From the NCBI GenBank assembly GCA_050329955.1, contig JBHJOH010000194.1, forward strand, positions 1 through 8,599: a DNA stretch of 8,599 nucleotides, written 5' to 3'. Source of the DNA: JAOUGY01 sp050329955. GTDB lineage: Bacteria > Actinomycetota > Acidimicrobiia > Spongiisociales > ZC4RG35. A model generated the notes under the pieces. The model saw nothing but the letters and a program-made list of their open reading frames with translations, ran no database searches and was not told where the DNA came from. Of the stretch, positions 1 through 7,338 are shown one piece after another (the stretch's first letter is position 1; each line of letters begins with the position of its first letter). Made by a program: the position numbers and the translations under genes.

Positions 1-368
1 TCGACCTGACCGAGCCCGGATCTCCGGGCGATGGCTACCGGTCGATCCTCGAGGCCGGCTCGTCGGGCGCCACTGTCGAGCGGTTTCCCATCGTCGACTT
101 CGGCACGCCGTCGGTCGGACAGGAGGAAGCGATCCTCGAGGCGATCGACCGGTGCCTGGACCAGCAGCGAACGGTGTACGTGCACTGTCTCGGTGGACTC
201 GGACGGACCGGGACGGTGATCGGGTGCTGGCTCATCCGGCATGGGCTCGCTGGGCCCGACACCGCGGTGGCGACACTGGCCCAGCTCAGAGCGTCGATCG
301 ATGGTGGGGCTGCCCGGTCGCCCGAGACCGACGACCAGCGGCGTTTCGTGGAATCCTGGCCCCGATGA
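1..368 (+). CDS. Protein-tyrosine / dual-specificity phosphatase, C-terminal part (5' end outside window)
   Basis: The frame beginning at base 3 is open from the window edge to the TGA at 366-368, giving 121 residues. It contains the cysteine phosphatase signature HCLGGLGRTG at 183-212. This matches the CX5R(S/T) P-loop, with the nucleophilic Cys at 186-188 and the phosphate-binding Arg at 204-206. Upstream, the segment PIVDFGTPS holds an Asp at 96-98 in the position of the general-acid loop of this superfamily. The first visible residues, DLTEPGSP, also fit the family. The enzyme would be a cytosolic phosphomonoester hydrolase acting on phosphotyrosine or another phosphorylated substrate, which cannot be told from sequence. 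A start called at the GTG at 174 would cut off the acid loop, so the gene must begin before the window. The stop overlaps the next gene's ATG (ATGA), which suggests translational coupling. Confidence 0.85.
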   Translation, partial: DLTEPGSPGDGYRSILEAGSSGATVERFPIVDFGTPSVGQEEAILEAIDRCLDQQRTVYVHCLGGLGRTGTVIGCWLIRHGLAGPDTAVATLAQLRASIDGGAARSPETDDQRRFVESWPR

Positions 369-1429
369 CGAGGGCGATAGTCGTCGGGCTGGCACTGGTG
401 CTGGCCTCGTGCGGGGGGTCGGATGCCCGGCAGATGCTGGGTAGGGGTGGCGACCGTGCCCTCCCCGGTACCGCGGTCGGGGCTGAGCCCGACAGCCCCT
501 CGACCAGCGACTCTTCGGAAGCACCGGTGCTGGCGGTGGGCGACTCCGCCATGGTGGGTGACTGGATGCTCCGCGTCGCATCGGTGGACGTCGACGGCAC
601 CGATGAGGTGCTCGCCTACAACCAGTTCAACGAACCTCCGCCCGACGGCATGCAGTACGTTCTGGCCGGACTGGAGGCGACCTACCTGGGCGAAACCTCG
701 GCTCCGCTGTGGATCGACCTCGGCTTCACCGTTACCGGGCCCGACGGGACCCGTTTCGAGCCCTGGGAACCATCGTGCGGGGTGGTTCCCGACGACATCG
801 ACTTCGCCGGCGAGGCGTTCCCTGGTGGAACCGTGACGGGCGCCACGTGTTGGACGGTCGATTCCGATGTCGCAGCGGACCTCGTGATGGAGGTGGTCGC
901 CTCAGGTGGAGGTCTCCAGAGGCCAACCCGGTTCTCGCTCGACCCCGAGGCGGAGCCAGTGTCCGGCTCGACCAGTCCCACCGACCTGCCGCGGTTCGGA
1001 CTGGACCCGGTGGCGGTGGGTGACCCCGTGGTCCTGGGCGGATGGCAGGTCACGGTGGTGGGCGTCGACGACGATGCGGCCGAGGTCGTCCTCGCCGAGA
1101 ATCAGTTCAATGACCACCCTGTCGACGGCTACCGGTATGTGCTGGTGGAACTGTCGGCGCAGCGCACGGCGGAAACCGCCGGAAGCTTCACGGCCGAGAT
1201 CGGGGCCAAGGCGGTCGGCGCAGCTCGCAGAGTGGCCTATGAAGGATTTGTCCGATCGTGCGGCGTGATCCCGGATCCCATCTCCGATCGGGTCGAGACC
1301 CCTCCCGGGTCAGTCGCCACCGGCACCCTGTGCTGGCAGGTCGCCGAGGAGGATCTTTCCTCGTTGGTGATGATTCTGGCGGAGTTCACCACCGGGGATC
1401 GGGCCCAACTCGCCGTGAGTCGTCGATAG
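365..1429 (+). CDS. Lipoprotein with two tandem DUF4352-like domains
   Basis: The 354-residue product starts at ATG 365, inside the stop of the phosphatase gene. I chose this start because it gives a clean lipoprotein signal: MTR, then a hydrophobic stretch, then the lipobox LASC with Cys16 as the lipidated residue. Starts further upstream would bury it. Residues 17-55 form a Ser/Pro/Asp-rich linker. Two homologous domains follow, about 57-191 and 217-352. Shared motifs are AVGD (57/217), NQFN (86/246), DG..YVL (94/254), SCGV(V/I)PD (137/298) and (T/L)CW (161/322). Each domain has two Cys, 138/162 and 299/323, always 24 residues apart, which suggests one disulfide per domain outside the membrane. 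The pattern resembles the Ig-like DUF4352 domain of Gram-positive surface lipoproteins. Ligand and role are unknown. No ribosome site is evident, so translation probably depends on the upstream gene. Confidence 0.82.
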   Translation: MTRAIVVGLALVLASCGGSDARQMLGRGGDRALPGTAVGAEPDSPSTSDSSEAPVLAVGDSAMVGDWMLRVASVDVDGTDEVLAYNQFNEPPPDGMQYVLAGLEATYLGETSAPLWIDLGFTVTGPDGTRFEPWEPSCGVVPDDIDFAGEAFPGGTVTGATCWTVDSDVAADLVMEVVASGGGLQRPTRFSLDPEAEPVSGSTSPTDLPRFGLDPVAVGDPVVLGGWQVTVVGVDDDAAEVVLAENQFNDHPVDGYRYVLVELSAQRTAETAGSFTAEIGAKAVGAARRVAYEGFVRSCGVIPDPISDRVETPPGSVATGTLCWQVAEEDLSSLVMILAEFTTGDRAQLAVSRR

Positions 1430-1453
1430 CGGGTCCAACGCCCGTGGCTGCAA

Positions 1454-1473
1454 ACGGGGGCGCCCCGTAACGT
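1454..1473 (+). promoter_or_regulatory. Candidate promoter/dyad ahead of the ABC-2 operon
   Basis: The 75-base gap between the lipoprotein stop and the ATPase start holds a perfect 6-base inverted repeat, ACGGGG-GCG-CCCCGT (1454-1468). Its right edge overlaps a TANNNT-type -10 element, TAACGT (1468-1473). A transcript starting about 7 bases later, near 1480, would carry a leader of about 25 bases containing the ribosome site at 1491-1500. I see no good -35. The dyad could be an operator, or a weak hairpin ending the upstream transcript; it has no following T run. Confidence 0.3.
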
Positions 1474-1490
1474 TGAACGTGTGCGATCTC

Positions 1491-1500
1491 GGAAAGGAGA
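1491..1500 (+). promoter_or_regulatory. Strong ribosome binding site that sets the ATPase start
   Basis: GGAAAGGAGA ends four bases before ATG 1505. The AAGGAG core at normal spacing makes 1505 preferable to the in-frame GTG at 1481, which lies upstream of this site. Confidence 0.8.
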
Positions 1501-1504
1501 TCCG

Positions 1505-2469
<965 letters not shown>

Positions 2470-2473
<4 letters not shown>

Positions 2474-3261
2474 GACGCAGCATCTTCGGCAAGGACCTTC
2501 GCGATCAGGTTCCGGGACTGGTGGGCTGGTCGATCGGAGTGGTGATGACCGTGGGGATCATGGGGGCGTTCTGGCCGTCGATGCGCGACATGGCACACAT
2601 CGAACCCTTCCTCGAAGCCTATCCCGAGCAGATGCGGGATCTGTTCGACATCGACGCCATGACGTCGGGCTCCGGGTTCCTCAACGTCGAGCTGTTCTCG
2701 ATCATGCTGCCGATCATCTTCCTCGTCTTCGGCATCGCCCGCGGTGCGCGCTCGGTAGCCGGGGAGGAAGAGGACGGAACCCTCGAAATGCTGGCCTCGC
2801 TCTCGGTTCCCCGGGTGCGGATACTCGTGGAGAAGGCCGCGGTCCTGGTGGTCGCCGTGGCCACGCTGGGAGCAGTGACCCTGGCGTCGACGGTGGCGAC
2901 CTCGGCGCTCTTCGACATGGGTGTTCCTCTGGCCGAGGCAGCGGCGGCCACAGCGGCCATGGTCGCCATGGGAGTCGAGTTCGGCCTGGTGGCGCTGGCG
3001 GTCGGAGCCCATGTCGGCGTCCGGGGCGTGGCGCTCGGATCTGCTTCCGCCCTGGCGGTGGCGTCCTACCTGCTCTACGTGGCGGGGGTGTTCGTGGACT
3101 GGGCCGAGACATGGCGCGTGTTCTCGCCGTTCCAGCAGGCGCTGGGCGGGGGACCGATCGGTGGGGGATGGCAGGTGTCGTTCCTGTGGATGCCTGCGGT
3201 GGGGATTCTGGCGATGCTGGTAGTGGCCCACCGATTCGACCGCCGCGACCTCGGTTCCTGA
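2470..3261 (+). CDS. ABC-2 family transporter permease
   Basis: This 263-residue integral membrane protein is the partner of the preceding ATPase, sharing ATGA with it at 2470-2473. Hydrophobic segments at about 15-35, 76-92, 122-146, 157-182, 186-208 and 238-255 give six predicted helices, the standard number for ABC-2 permeases. The cytoplasmic stretch GEEEDGTLEMLASLSVPR (98-115), between helices 2 and 3, is the conserved coupling-type segment of this family. The SPFQQALGGGP stretch (219-229) before the last helix is also typical. With the DrrA-like ATPase it would form a dimeric exporter, two of each subunit. Ribosome site is weak (GCGGGG upstream), consistent with translation by coupling. 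Its TGA lies 10 bases from the stop of the convergent gene, so no separate terminator fits between them. Confidence 0.9.
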
Positions 3262-3271
3262 GTACTACGGG

Positions 3272-3835
3272 TCAGCGGGGAGCACCGGTGGGTGCTTCCA
3301 TGCGAAGCCGACGAATCGCATCGTGGAACTCCCCGGTCGGCCGGTCCAAGGCGTCGAACAGGTCGACCAGGGGCACGTGTCGGCCCGCCTCTTCGTGCTC
3401 GTCGAGCACAGCCCGTCGGAACCGCTGCACATCGAGTCGCTCCTGCACGACTCGGCGTCGCAGATGATCGAGATACACCGCCAGCACTTTCGCCATGAAG
3501 GCGGCCACGCAGCGCTGCTCGAGGCCGGTGTGATGGACGAGTCGACGCTCCAGCAGGGTTCGGGTTGAACCGAAGAACACCGACGGCAGCAGCCAGTTCA
3601 CATCGTCGATGTTGTCGAGGAGCCATCCGTCGTCACCCGCCACCACATTCCACACCACCCGGGCGCCAAGCGCCTCCTCCATGTGGCAGGCAACGGCTCC
3701 CATCACCACACCGATAGTGGCGTCCACTGTTCGTCGGACGGTTCGGTGATCGCCCAAATCCTCGTCCGGGCACAGCGTCCTCAGGACCTCACTGCGTTCG
3801 AGAATGCCGGCGATCGACTCCACAATCGTTCCCAC
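3272..3835 (-). CDS. DUF937-like protein of unknown function
   Basis: This is a soluble protein of 187 residues if it starts at the GTG whose first base is 3835. That start is preceded by GGGGAAAGGA and a 4-base spacer. An in-frame GTG at 3862 would add nine residues with a poorer site (AGGTG), so the start is not settled. The middle resembles the DUF937 family as I know it: a helix-rich stretch DATIGVVMGAVACHMEEALG (38-57), then GDDGWLLDNIDD (68-79), then FFGSTRTLLERRLVHHTGLE (87-106). The family pattern is a residue-poor loop with DG.LLDN followed by a Gly-containing helix and a TGL turn. The tail (130-187) is charged and not recognised. There are no signal peptide, membrane helices or catalytic motif. 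It lies downstream of the aminotransferase gene in the same direction, about 90 bases away, and may be cotranscribed. The gene is probably real; the family assignment is by eye and tentative. Confidence 0.6.
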   Translation of the reverse strand: MGTIVESIAGILERSEVLRTLCPDEDLGDHRTVRRTVDATIGVVMGAVACHMEEALGARVVWNVVAGDDGWLLDNIDDVNWLLPSVFFGSTRTLLERRLVHHTGLEQRCVAAFMAKVLAVYLDHLRRRVVQERLDVQRFRRAVLDEHEEAGRHVPLVDLFDALDRPTGEFHDAIRRLRMEAPTGAPR

Positions 3836-3883
3836 TGTGTCCTTTCCCCAGTCGCGGAGCACGACACCTGATCAGGGTGAGGG

Positions 3884-3902
3884 TTCCCGCCTCAGCCGGG
3901 AA
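3884..3902 (-). terminator. Weak hairpin after the aminotransferase gene
   Basis: A perfect 6-base inverted repeat, TTCCCG and CGGGAA with a 7-base loop, lies about 24 bases past the aminotransferase stop in its direction of transcription. There is no T run after it, so it is not a classical intrinsic terminator. It could instead be an attenuating or RNA-stabilising hairpin ahead of the DUF937-like gene. Confidence 0.25.
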
Positions 3903-3925
3903 TGAGTCGATCGAATCATCCGGAC

Positions 3926-5254
3926 TCACACGACGCTGGAGAGCACCCCGGTCAGGAGGTCGACGGCGGTCGACAACTGATCGTCTGTCGCCACGATCGG
4001 CGGCAACATGGCGACCACGTTGCCATGGTGGCCGCCGGGGTACACCAGGAGCCCCCGGTCCACGCAGGCATGGCTGACGGCGCGTGCGACCGGGTGGGGC
4101 TCGGTACCGGCGGAGACAAGCTCGACCGCCACCATCAGCCCGCGACCGCGGATCTCGCCGATATGGGGTTTGCCGTCGAGGGCGGATCGAAGCTCGGAGA
4201 GCAGATGGGCACCGCGGGAAGCCGCCACTGACGACATGTCCTGTTCGGCGTACACCCGGTGGGCGGCCAGCGCCGAGGCGCACGACACCAGGTTGCCGGC
4301 ATACGTGCTCGACTCGGTCCCAGCCGGGTTCGCCTGGGCGATCTCCCTCGACACCAGCACCCCGGACAGCGGCAGTCCCGCCGACAATGACTTCCCCATC
4401 ACCACCATGTCTGGGATCACGCCCTCATCGTGCTCGAACGCGAAGCGGCGTCCGGTCCGATGAAAGCCACTCATCACCTCGTCGGAGACCAACACCAGAT
4501 CGTGGCCGTCACAGATCCGGCGGAGTCCGGCCATGAACCCCGCCGGAGCCGGAATCATGCCGCCGTTGCCCTGCACCGGTTCCATCATGACGAGGCCGAT
4601 CTGGTCCCATCCTCCGGCCGGATCCGACAGCTGGGAATCGATCAGCTCCAGCGTGATCTCCGAGACGGTGGTCGGATCAGACCCGAACGGAGAGCGGAAC
4701 GCATGGGGATAGGGAAGATGGATCACCGGACCCAACTGACCGAGGCCGGATCGTTGCCCGGCCCGCCCCATCAGCGCCAAAGCCCCCATCGTGCGGCCGT
4801 GGAACCCACCGGAGAATGCCAATACTCCCGGCTTCCCGGTCGCCCGCCGGGCCAGTTTGAGCGCCGTCTCCGCCGCCTCGGACCCCGATGCGCCTAGCAT
4901 CACCATCGGCAGACCGGGAACCAGCTGTGACAACGCCCCGATCAGTTCCGTGCGGACGGTCGAAACCATCGACATGGCCTGCTGGCCGTCGACGACCTGA
5001 CGGGTGACCGCTTCGACCAGTGCCGGATGGGAATGGCCCAGGTTGAGCGATCCGAACCCGGCCACCATGTCGAGGAACCGGTTGCCGTCGGGATCCTCGA
5101 TGACGCAGCCCTCGGCCCGGGCGAAAACCGGTGGAACCTCGGCCAGGCCGAACGTGAGCCCGGCGGCGGCCTCGGTCGAACGGACCCGTTCGATGACCTC
5201 CCGCGATCGAGGGCCTGGATGGGGGACGGCGATGTGGGGAGCAGGACCGAGCAT
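3926..5254 (-). CDS. Class III PLP-dependent aminotransferase
   Basis: The 442-residue enzyme is a fold-type I aminotransferase (omega-amino acid / 4-aminobutyrate aminotransferase group), which moves an amino group to a 2-oxo acid through pyridoxal phosphate in the cytosol. Numbered from ATG 5254, it shows GHSHPALV (73-80), the phosphate-binding turn GASGSEAAE (121-129), SGGFHGRT (148-155) with an aromatic-His pair over the cofactor, EPVQGNGG (225-232), SDEVMSGFHRTG (257-268) with Asp258 expected to bind the pyridine nitrogen, and GKSLSAGLPL (287-296) with Lys288 as the Schiff-base lysine. STYAGN (316-321) supplies the Thr of the partner subunit. All key residues are intact and the length is normal for the family. 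A GTG at 5326 would add 24 residues coded largely by a tandem repeat, so I reject it. The neighbours give no hint of substrate. Confidence 0.92.
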   Translation of the reverse strand: MLGPAPHIAVPHPGPRSREVIERVRSTEAAAGLTFGLAEVPPVFARAEGCVIEDPDGNRFLDMVAGFGSLNLGHSHPALVEAVTRQVVDGQQAMSMVSTVRTELIGALSQLVPGLPMVMLGASGSEAAETALKLARRATGKPGVLAFSGGFHGRTMGALALMGRAGQRSGLGQLGPVIHLPYPHAFRSPFGSDPTTVSEITLELIDSQLSDPAGGWDQIGLVMMEPVQGNGGMIPAPAGFMAGLRRICDGHDLVLVSDEVMSGFHRTGRRFAFEHDEGVIPDMVVMGKSLSAGLPLSGVLVSREIAQANPAGTESSTYAGNLVSCASALAAHRVYAEQDMSSVAASRGAHLLSELRSALDGKPHIGEIRGRGLMVAVELVSAGTEPHPVARAVSHACVDRGLLVYPGGHHGNVVAMLPPIVATDDQLSTAVDLLTGVLSSVV

Positions 5255-5260
5255 GAGGAG

Positions 5261-5266
5261 AGGATA
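5261..5266 (-). promoter_or_regulatory. Candidate -10 for a leaderless aminotransferase transcript
   Basis: On the minus strand, TATCCT (TANNNT type) ends six bases before the A of ATG 5254. That is the spacing expected if transcription starts at the start codon itself. The bases between are pyrimidines (CTCCTC), with no ribosome binding site. Leaderless genes are common in actinobacteria. No convincing -35 is visible. Confidence 0.4.
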
Positions 5267-5275
5267 CGGAGGAGA

Positions 5276-5331
5276 GCTGCCGGCTGCTGGCTCGGAACGT
5301 CCGACGTCCGACGCAACACGCAACACGTAGG
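5276..5331. repeat. Eight in-register 7-base units, in near-identical pairs
   Basis: Reading from 5276 in steps of seven gives gctgccg, gctgctg, gctcgga, acgtccg, acgtccg, acgcaac, acgcaac, acgtagg. Units 4 and 5 are identical, as are 6 and 7; units 1 and 2 differ at one base. The array lies in the divergent intergenic region just upstream of the aminotransferase start. The 7-base step breaks any reading frame, so it is not coding. Confidence 0.7.
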
Positions 5332-5340
5332 AACCGGTTC
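5331..5340. promoter_or_regulatory. 10-base palindrome in the divergent intergenic region
   Basis: GAACCGGTTC is a perfect palindrome starting at the last base of the heptad array, between two divergent genes. It could be an operator, but a 10-base palindrome in GC-rich DNA may also arise by chance. Confidence 0.2.
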
Positions 5341-5390
5341 TTCCGAGCAGATGTGCACAAGGTCGGAGGGGGCACCGGGGCGACGAGCGG

Positions 5391-5420
5391 GCTTCTTGCT
5401 TCTGGCTTCGGGCTTCTGGC
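5391..5420. repeat. Four 7-base tandem units (GCTTCTG type)
   Basis: From 5391 the sequence runs gcttctt, gcttctg, gcttcgg, gcttctg, then gc. The units differ at one or two of seven positions. The array is almost directly followed by the 8-base array at 5423. Confidence 0.75.
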
Positions 5421-5422
5421 CT

Positions 5423-5458
5423 GACCTGTTGACCTGTTGACCTGTTGACCTGTCGACC
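5423..5458. repeat. 8-base tandem repeat, 4.5 copies (GACCTGTT)
   Basis: gacctgtt occurs at 5423, 5431 and 5439, gacctgtc at 5447, and a half unit gacc at 5455. Each junction creates TTGACC, which resembles a -35 hexamer, at 5429, 5437 and 5445. The array ends 48 bases before the exporter start codon. Confidence 0.85.
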
Positions 5459-5506
5459 CCGCTATCTGCACGCTCCTGGTACAACCGCACACATGGGTGA
5501 CACTCG

Positions 5507-7324
5507 ATGACGGCGCGGGGTGGGCGGAGACGGCGTGGGCCGGTCGGCGCTCCCGAAGATCACGAGGTTCCGATCAGGGTCGACGACCTCAAACAGCTTC
5601 GAAAGCTGCTGGCGTTCTTGAAGCCGTACAAGCGGCGATTGGCGATGGCGATCGGGGCGGTGGCGGTGGCTTCGGCGATGGGGCTGGTGTTCCCACTCGT
5701 GATCGGGCGGCTGGTCGACACCGCCCTGGCCGAGAGCGCAGCCGGCGACGTGGCCTCGCTCAACCGGATCGCCCTGTTCCTGCTGGGAGTGTTCGCGGTC
5801 CAGGCGATCTTCAACTACGTCCAGCAGTACCAACTGGCCGCCGTCGGCGAAGGGGTGGTGGCCGATCTCCGCACCCGTTTGTACGCCCACCTCATGTTGC
5901 TGTCGGTGAAGTTCTTCGAATCCCGCAAGACCGGCGAGATCACCTCGCGGCTCACCTCCGATGTCGGCGTGGTGCAGGGAACCGTGTCCCAGTCGGTGGC
6001 GTCGGTCGCCTCCCAGAGCCTCACGCTGCTGGGTGGCGTGGTGATGCTGTTCGTGATCAGCGCCCGACTGTCGGCCACCGTGCTGGTGATCCTTCCCCTG
6101 CTGATCGTGGCGGCCCGGTTCTTCGGCAAACGACTCGAGCGGATCTCGATGGCGTTCCAGGACAAGGTGGCCGAAGCGAACTCGGTGGCCGAAGAGGCCA
6201 TCGCCGGGATCCGGGTGGTGCAGTGGTTTGGAGCCGAGCAGGTGCTGGTCGACCGCTATTCCGGCTCGATCTCGGACTCCTACCGCCTCGCCCTGCGTCG
6301 GGCGCGGCTCCGGGCCCTGTTCGTGCCGGCGGTGCAGTTCTCGGTGTTCGCCACCATCTCGCTGGTGCTGTGGTTCGGGGGTCGGCTGGTGTTGGCCGGG
6401 GAGATCACCGGTGGCGACCTCGTCACCTTCCTGCTCTACACCTTCACGGTCGCCGGAGCCATCGGCACCTTCACCGGGCTGTACTCCCAGCTCCAGGAGG
6501 CGCTCGGGTCCACCCGCCGGATCTTCGAACTGCTCGACGAGGTCTCGGAGGTCGCCGAGCCCACCGATCCGATCGACCTGCCGGCGCTGGAGGGAACGGT
6601 CACCTTCCACGATGTGTCGTTCGCCTACTCGGACCGGGCGGGTGAGGTGTTGCGGGCCGTCGACGTCGAAGCCGCTCCCGGCCAGGTGGTGGCCCTGGTC
6701 GGTCCCAGCGGCGTCGGGAAGTCGACGATGGTCCAGTTGGTCGCTCGCTTCTTCGACCCCACGTCGGGGCGGATCTGCGTCGACGGCGTCGACATCCGCC
6801 GGATACGGCTCGCCCAGCTCCGGTCACACATGGCAGCAGTACCCCAGGACACGCACCTGTTCTCGGGGACGATCGCCGAGAACATCCGGATGGGCAAGGC
6901 CGACGCCGACGACGACGGAGTGGTGGCCGCCGCCGTCGCCGCCAACGCCGACGAGTTCATCAGCGGCTTCCCCGACGGCTATCAGACGGTGGTGGGAGAA
7001 CGGGGCGTGAAACTGTCGGGTGGCCAGCGCCAGCGCGTCGCCATAGCCCGGGCGTTGCTCAAAGACCCGCGGATCCTCATCCTCGACGAGGCAACCTCGG
7101 CGCTCGACTCCGAGTCCGAAGCGGTCGTTCAGGACGCCCTCTCCGTCCTCATGAAGGGACGCACCACCTTCGTCATCGCCCACCGGCTCTCCACCGTCCG
7201 CAATGCCGACCGCATCCTCGTCCTCGACGGCGGTCGCATCGTCGAGCAGGGAACTCACACCGAACTGATGGCGGCCGGCGGCCTCTACGCCGACCTGGCC
7301 GAACGCCAGTTCACCGAGACGTAG
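5507..7324 (+). CDS. ABC exporter half-transporter, fused membrane and ATPase domains (MdlB/MsbA-like)
   Basis: This is a complete 605-residue half-transporter of the ABCB type, acting as a homodimer or with an unseen partner to export a substrate (drug, lipid or peptide) across the cytoplasmic membrane. After an Arg-rich N-terminus, six helices lie at about 45-70, 88-108, 165-185, 188-205, 275-293 and 305-325. The ATPase domain has Walker A GPSGVGKST (399-407), Q-loop Gln447 in VPQD, signature LSGGQ (503-507), Walker B LILDE with catalytic Glu528, D-loop SALD (531-534) and H-loop His559. All catalytic residues are consensus, unlike in the ABC-2 ATPase in the same window. ATG 5507 is the first in-frame start; only a weak GGGTGA precedes it. 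No regulator or partner gene is adjacent. It lies divergent from the aminotransferase across a repeat-filled region, and its stop is 14 bases from that of the convergent membrane-protein gene. Confidence 0.94.
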   Translation: MTARGGRRRRGPVGAPEDHEVPIRVDDLKQLRKLLAFLKPYKRRLAMAIGAVAVASAMGLVFPLVIGRLVDTALAESAAGDVASLNRIALFLLGVFAVQAIFNYVQQYQLAAVGEGVVADLRTRLYAHLMLLSVKFFESRKTGEITSRLTSDVGVVQGTVSQSVASVASQSLTLLGGVVMLFVISARLSATVLVILPLLIVAARFFGKRLERISMAFQDKVAEANSVAEEAIAGIRVVQWFGAEQVLVDRYSGSISDSYRLALRRARLRALFVPAVQFSVFATISLVLWFGGRLVLAGEITGGDLVTFLLYTFTVAGAIGTFTGLYSQLQEALGSTRRIFELLDEVSEVAEPTDPIDLPALEGTVTFHDVSFAYSDRAGEVLRAVDVEAAPGQVVALVGPSGVGKSTMVQLVARFFDPTSGRICVDGVDIRRIRLAQLRSHMAAVPQDTHLFSGTIAENIRMGKADADDDGVVAAAVAANADEFISGFPDGYQTVVGERGVKLSGGQRQRVAIARALLKDPRILILDEATSALDSESEAVVQDALSVLMKGRTTFVIAHRLSTVRNADRILVLDGGRIVEQGTHTELMAAGGLYADLAERQFTET

Positions 7325-7338
7325 CACGCCCGTCCGGC

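Noticed and set aside
152..364. Upstream extension of the lipoprotein frame to 152
   Set aside because: It overlaps the phosphatase catalytic region and would bury the signal peptide and lipobox.
3902..4283. Several plus- and minus-strand frames over the aminotransferase C-terminus
   Set aside because: They are shadows of the aminotransferase frame, with Arg/Pro-rich translations and no ribosome sites.
5255..5326. N-terminal extension of the aminotransferase to GTG 5326
   Set aside because: The added residues are translated from the 7-base array, class III enzymes normally start close to the ATG 5254 position, and a plausible -10 sits inside the extension.
5423..5458. Iteron-type replication origin
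   Set aside because: Four short direct repeats alone are not enough. There is no initiator gene, DnaA boxes or AT-rich unwinding region nearby.
5462..6610. Long minus-strand open frame opposite the exporter
   Set aside because: It lies antisense to the transmembrane domain of a clear ABC exporter. Its composition is low-complexity, rich in His, Gln, Gly and Arg, with no motif.
7325..7338. Bidirectional terminator between the exporter and membrane-protein genes
   Set aside because: Only 14 bases separate the stops and I found no stable inverted repeat with a T run there.
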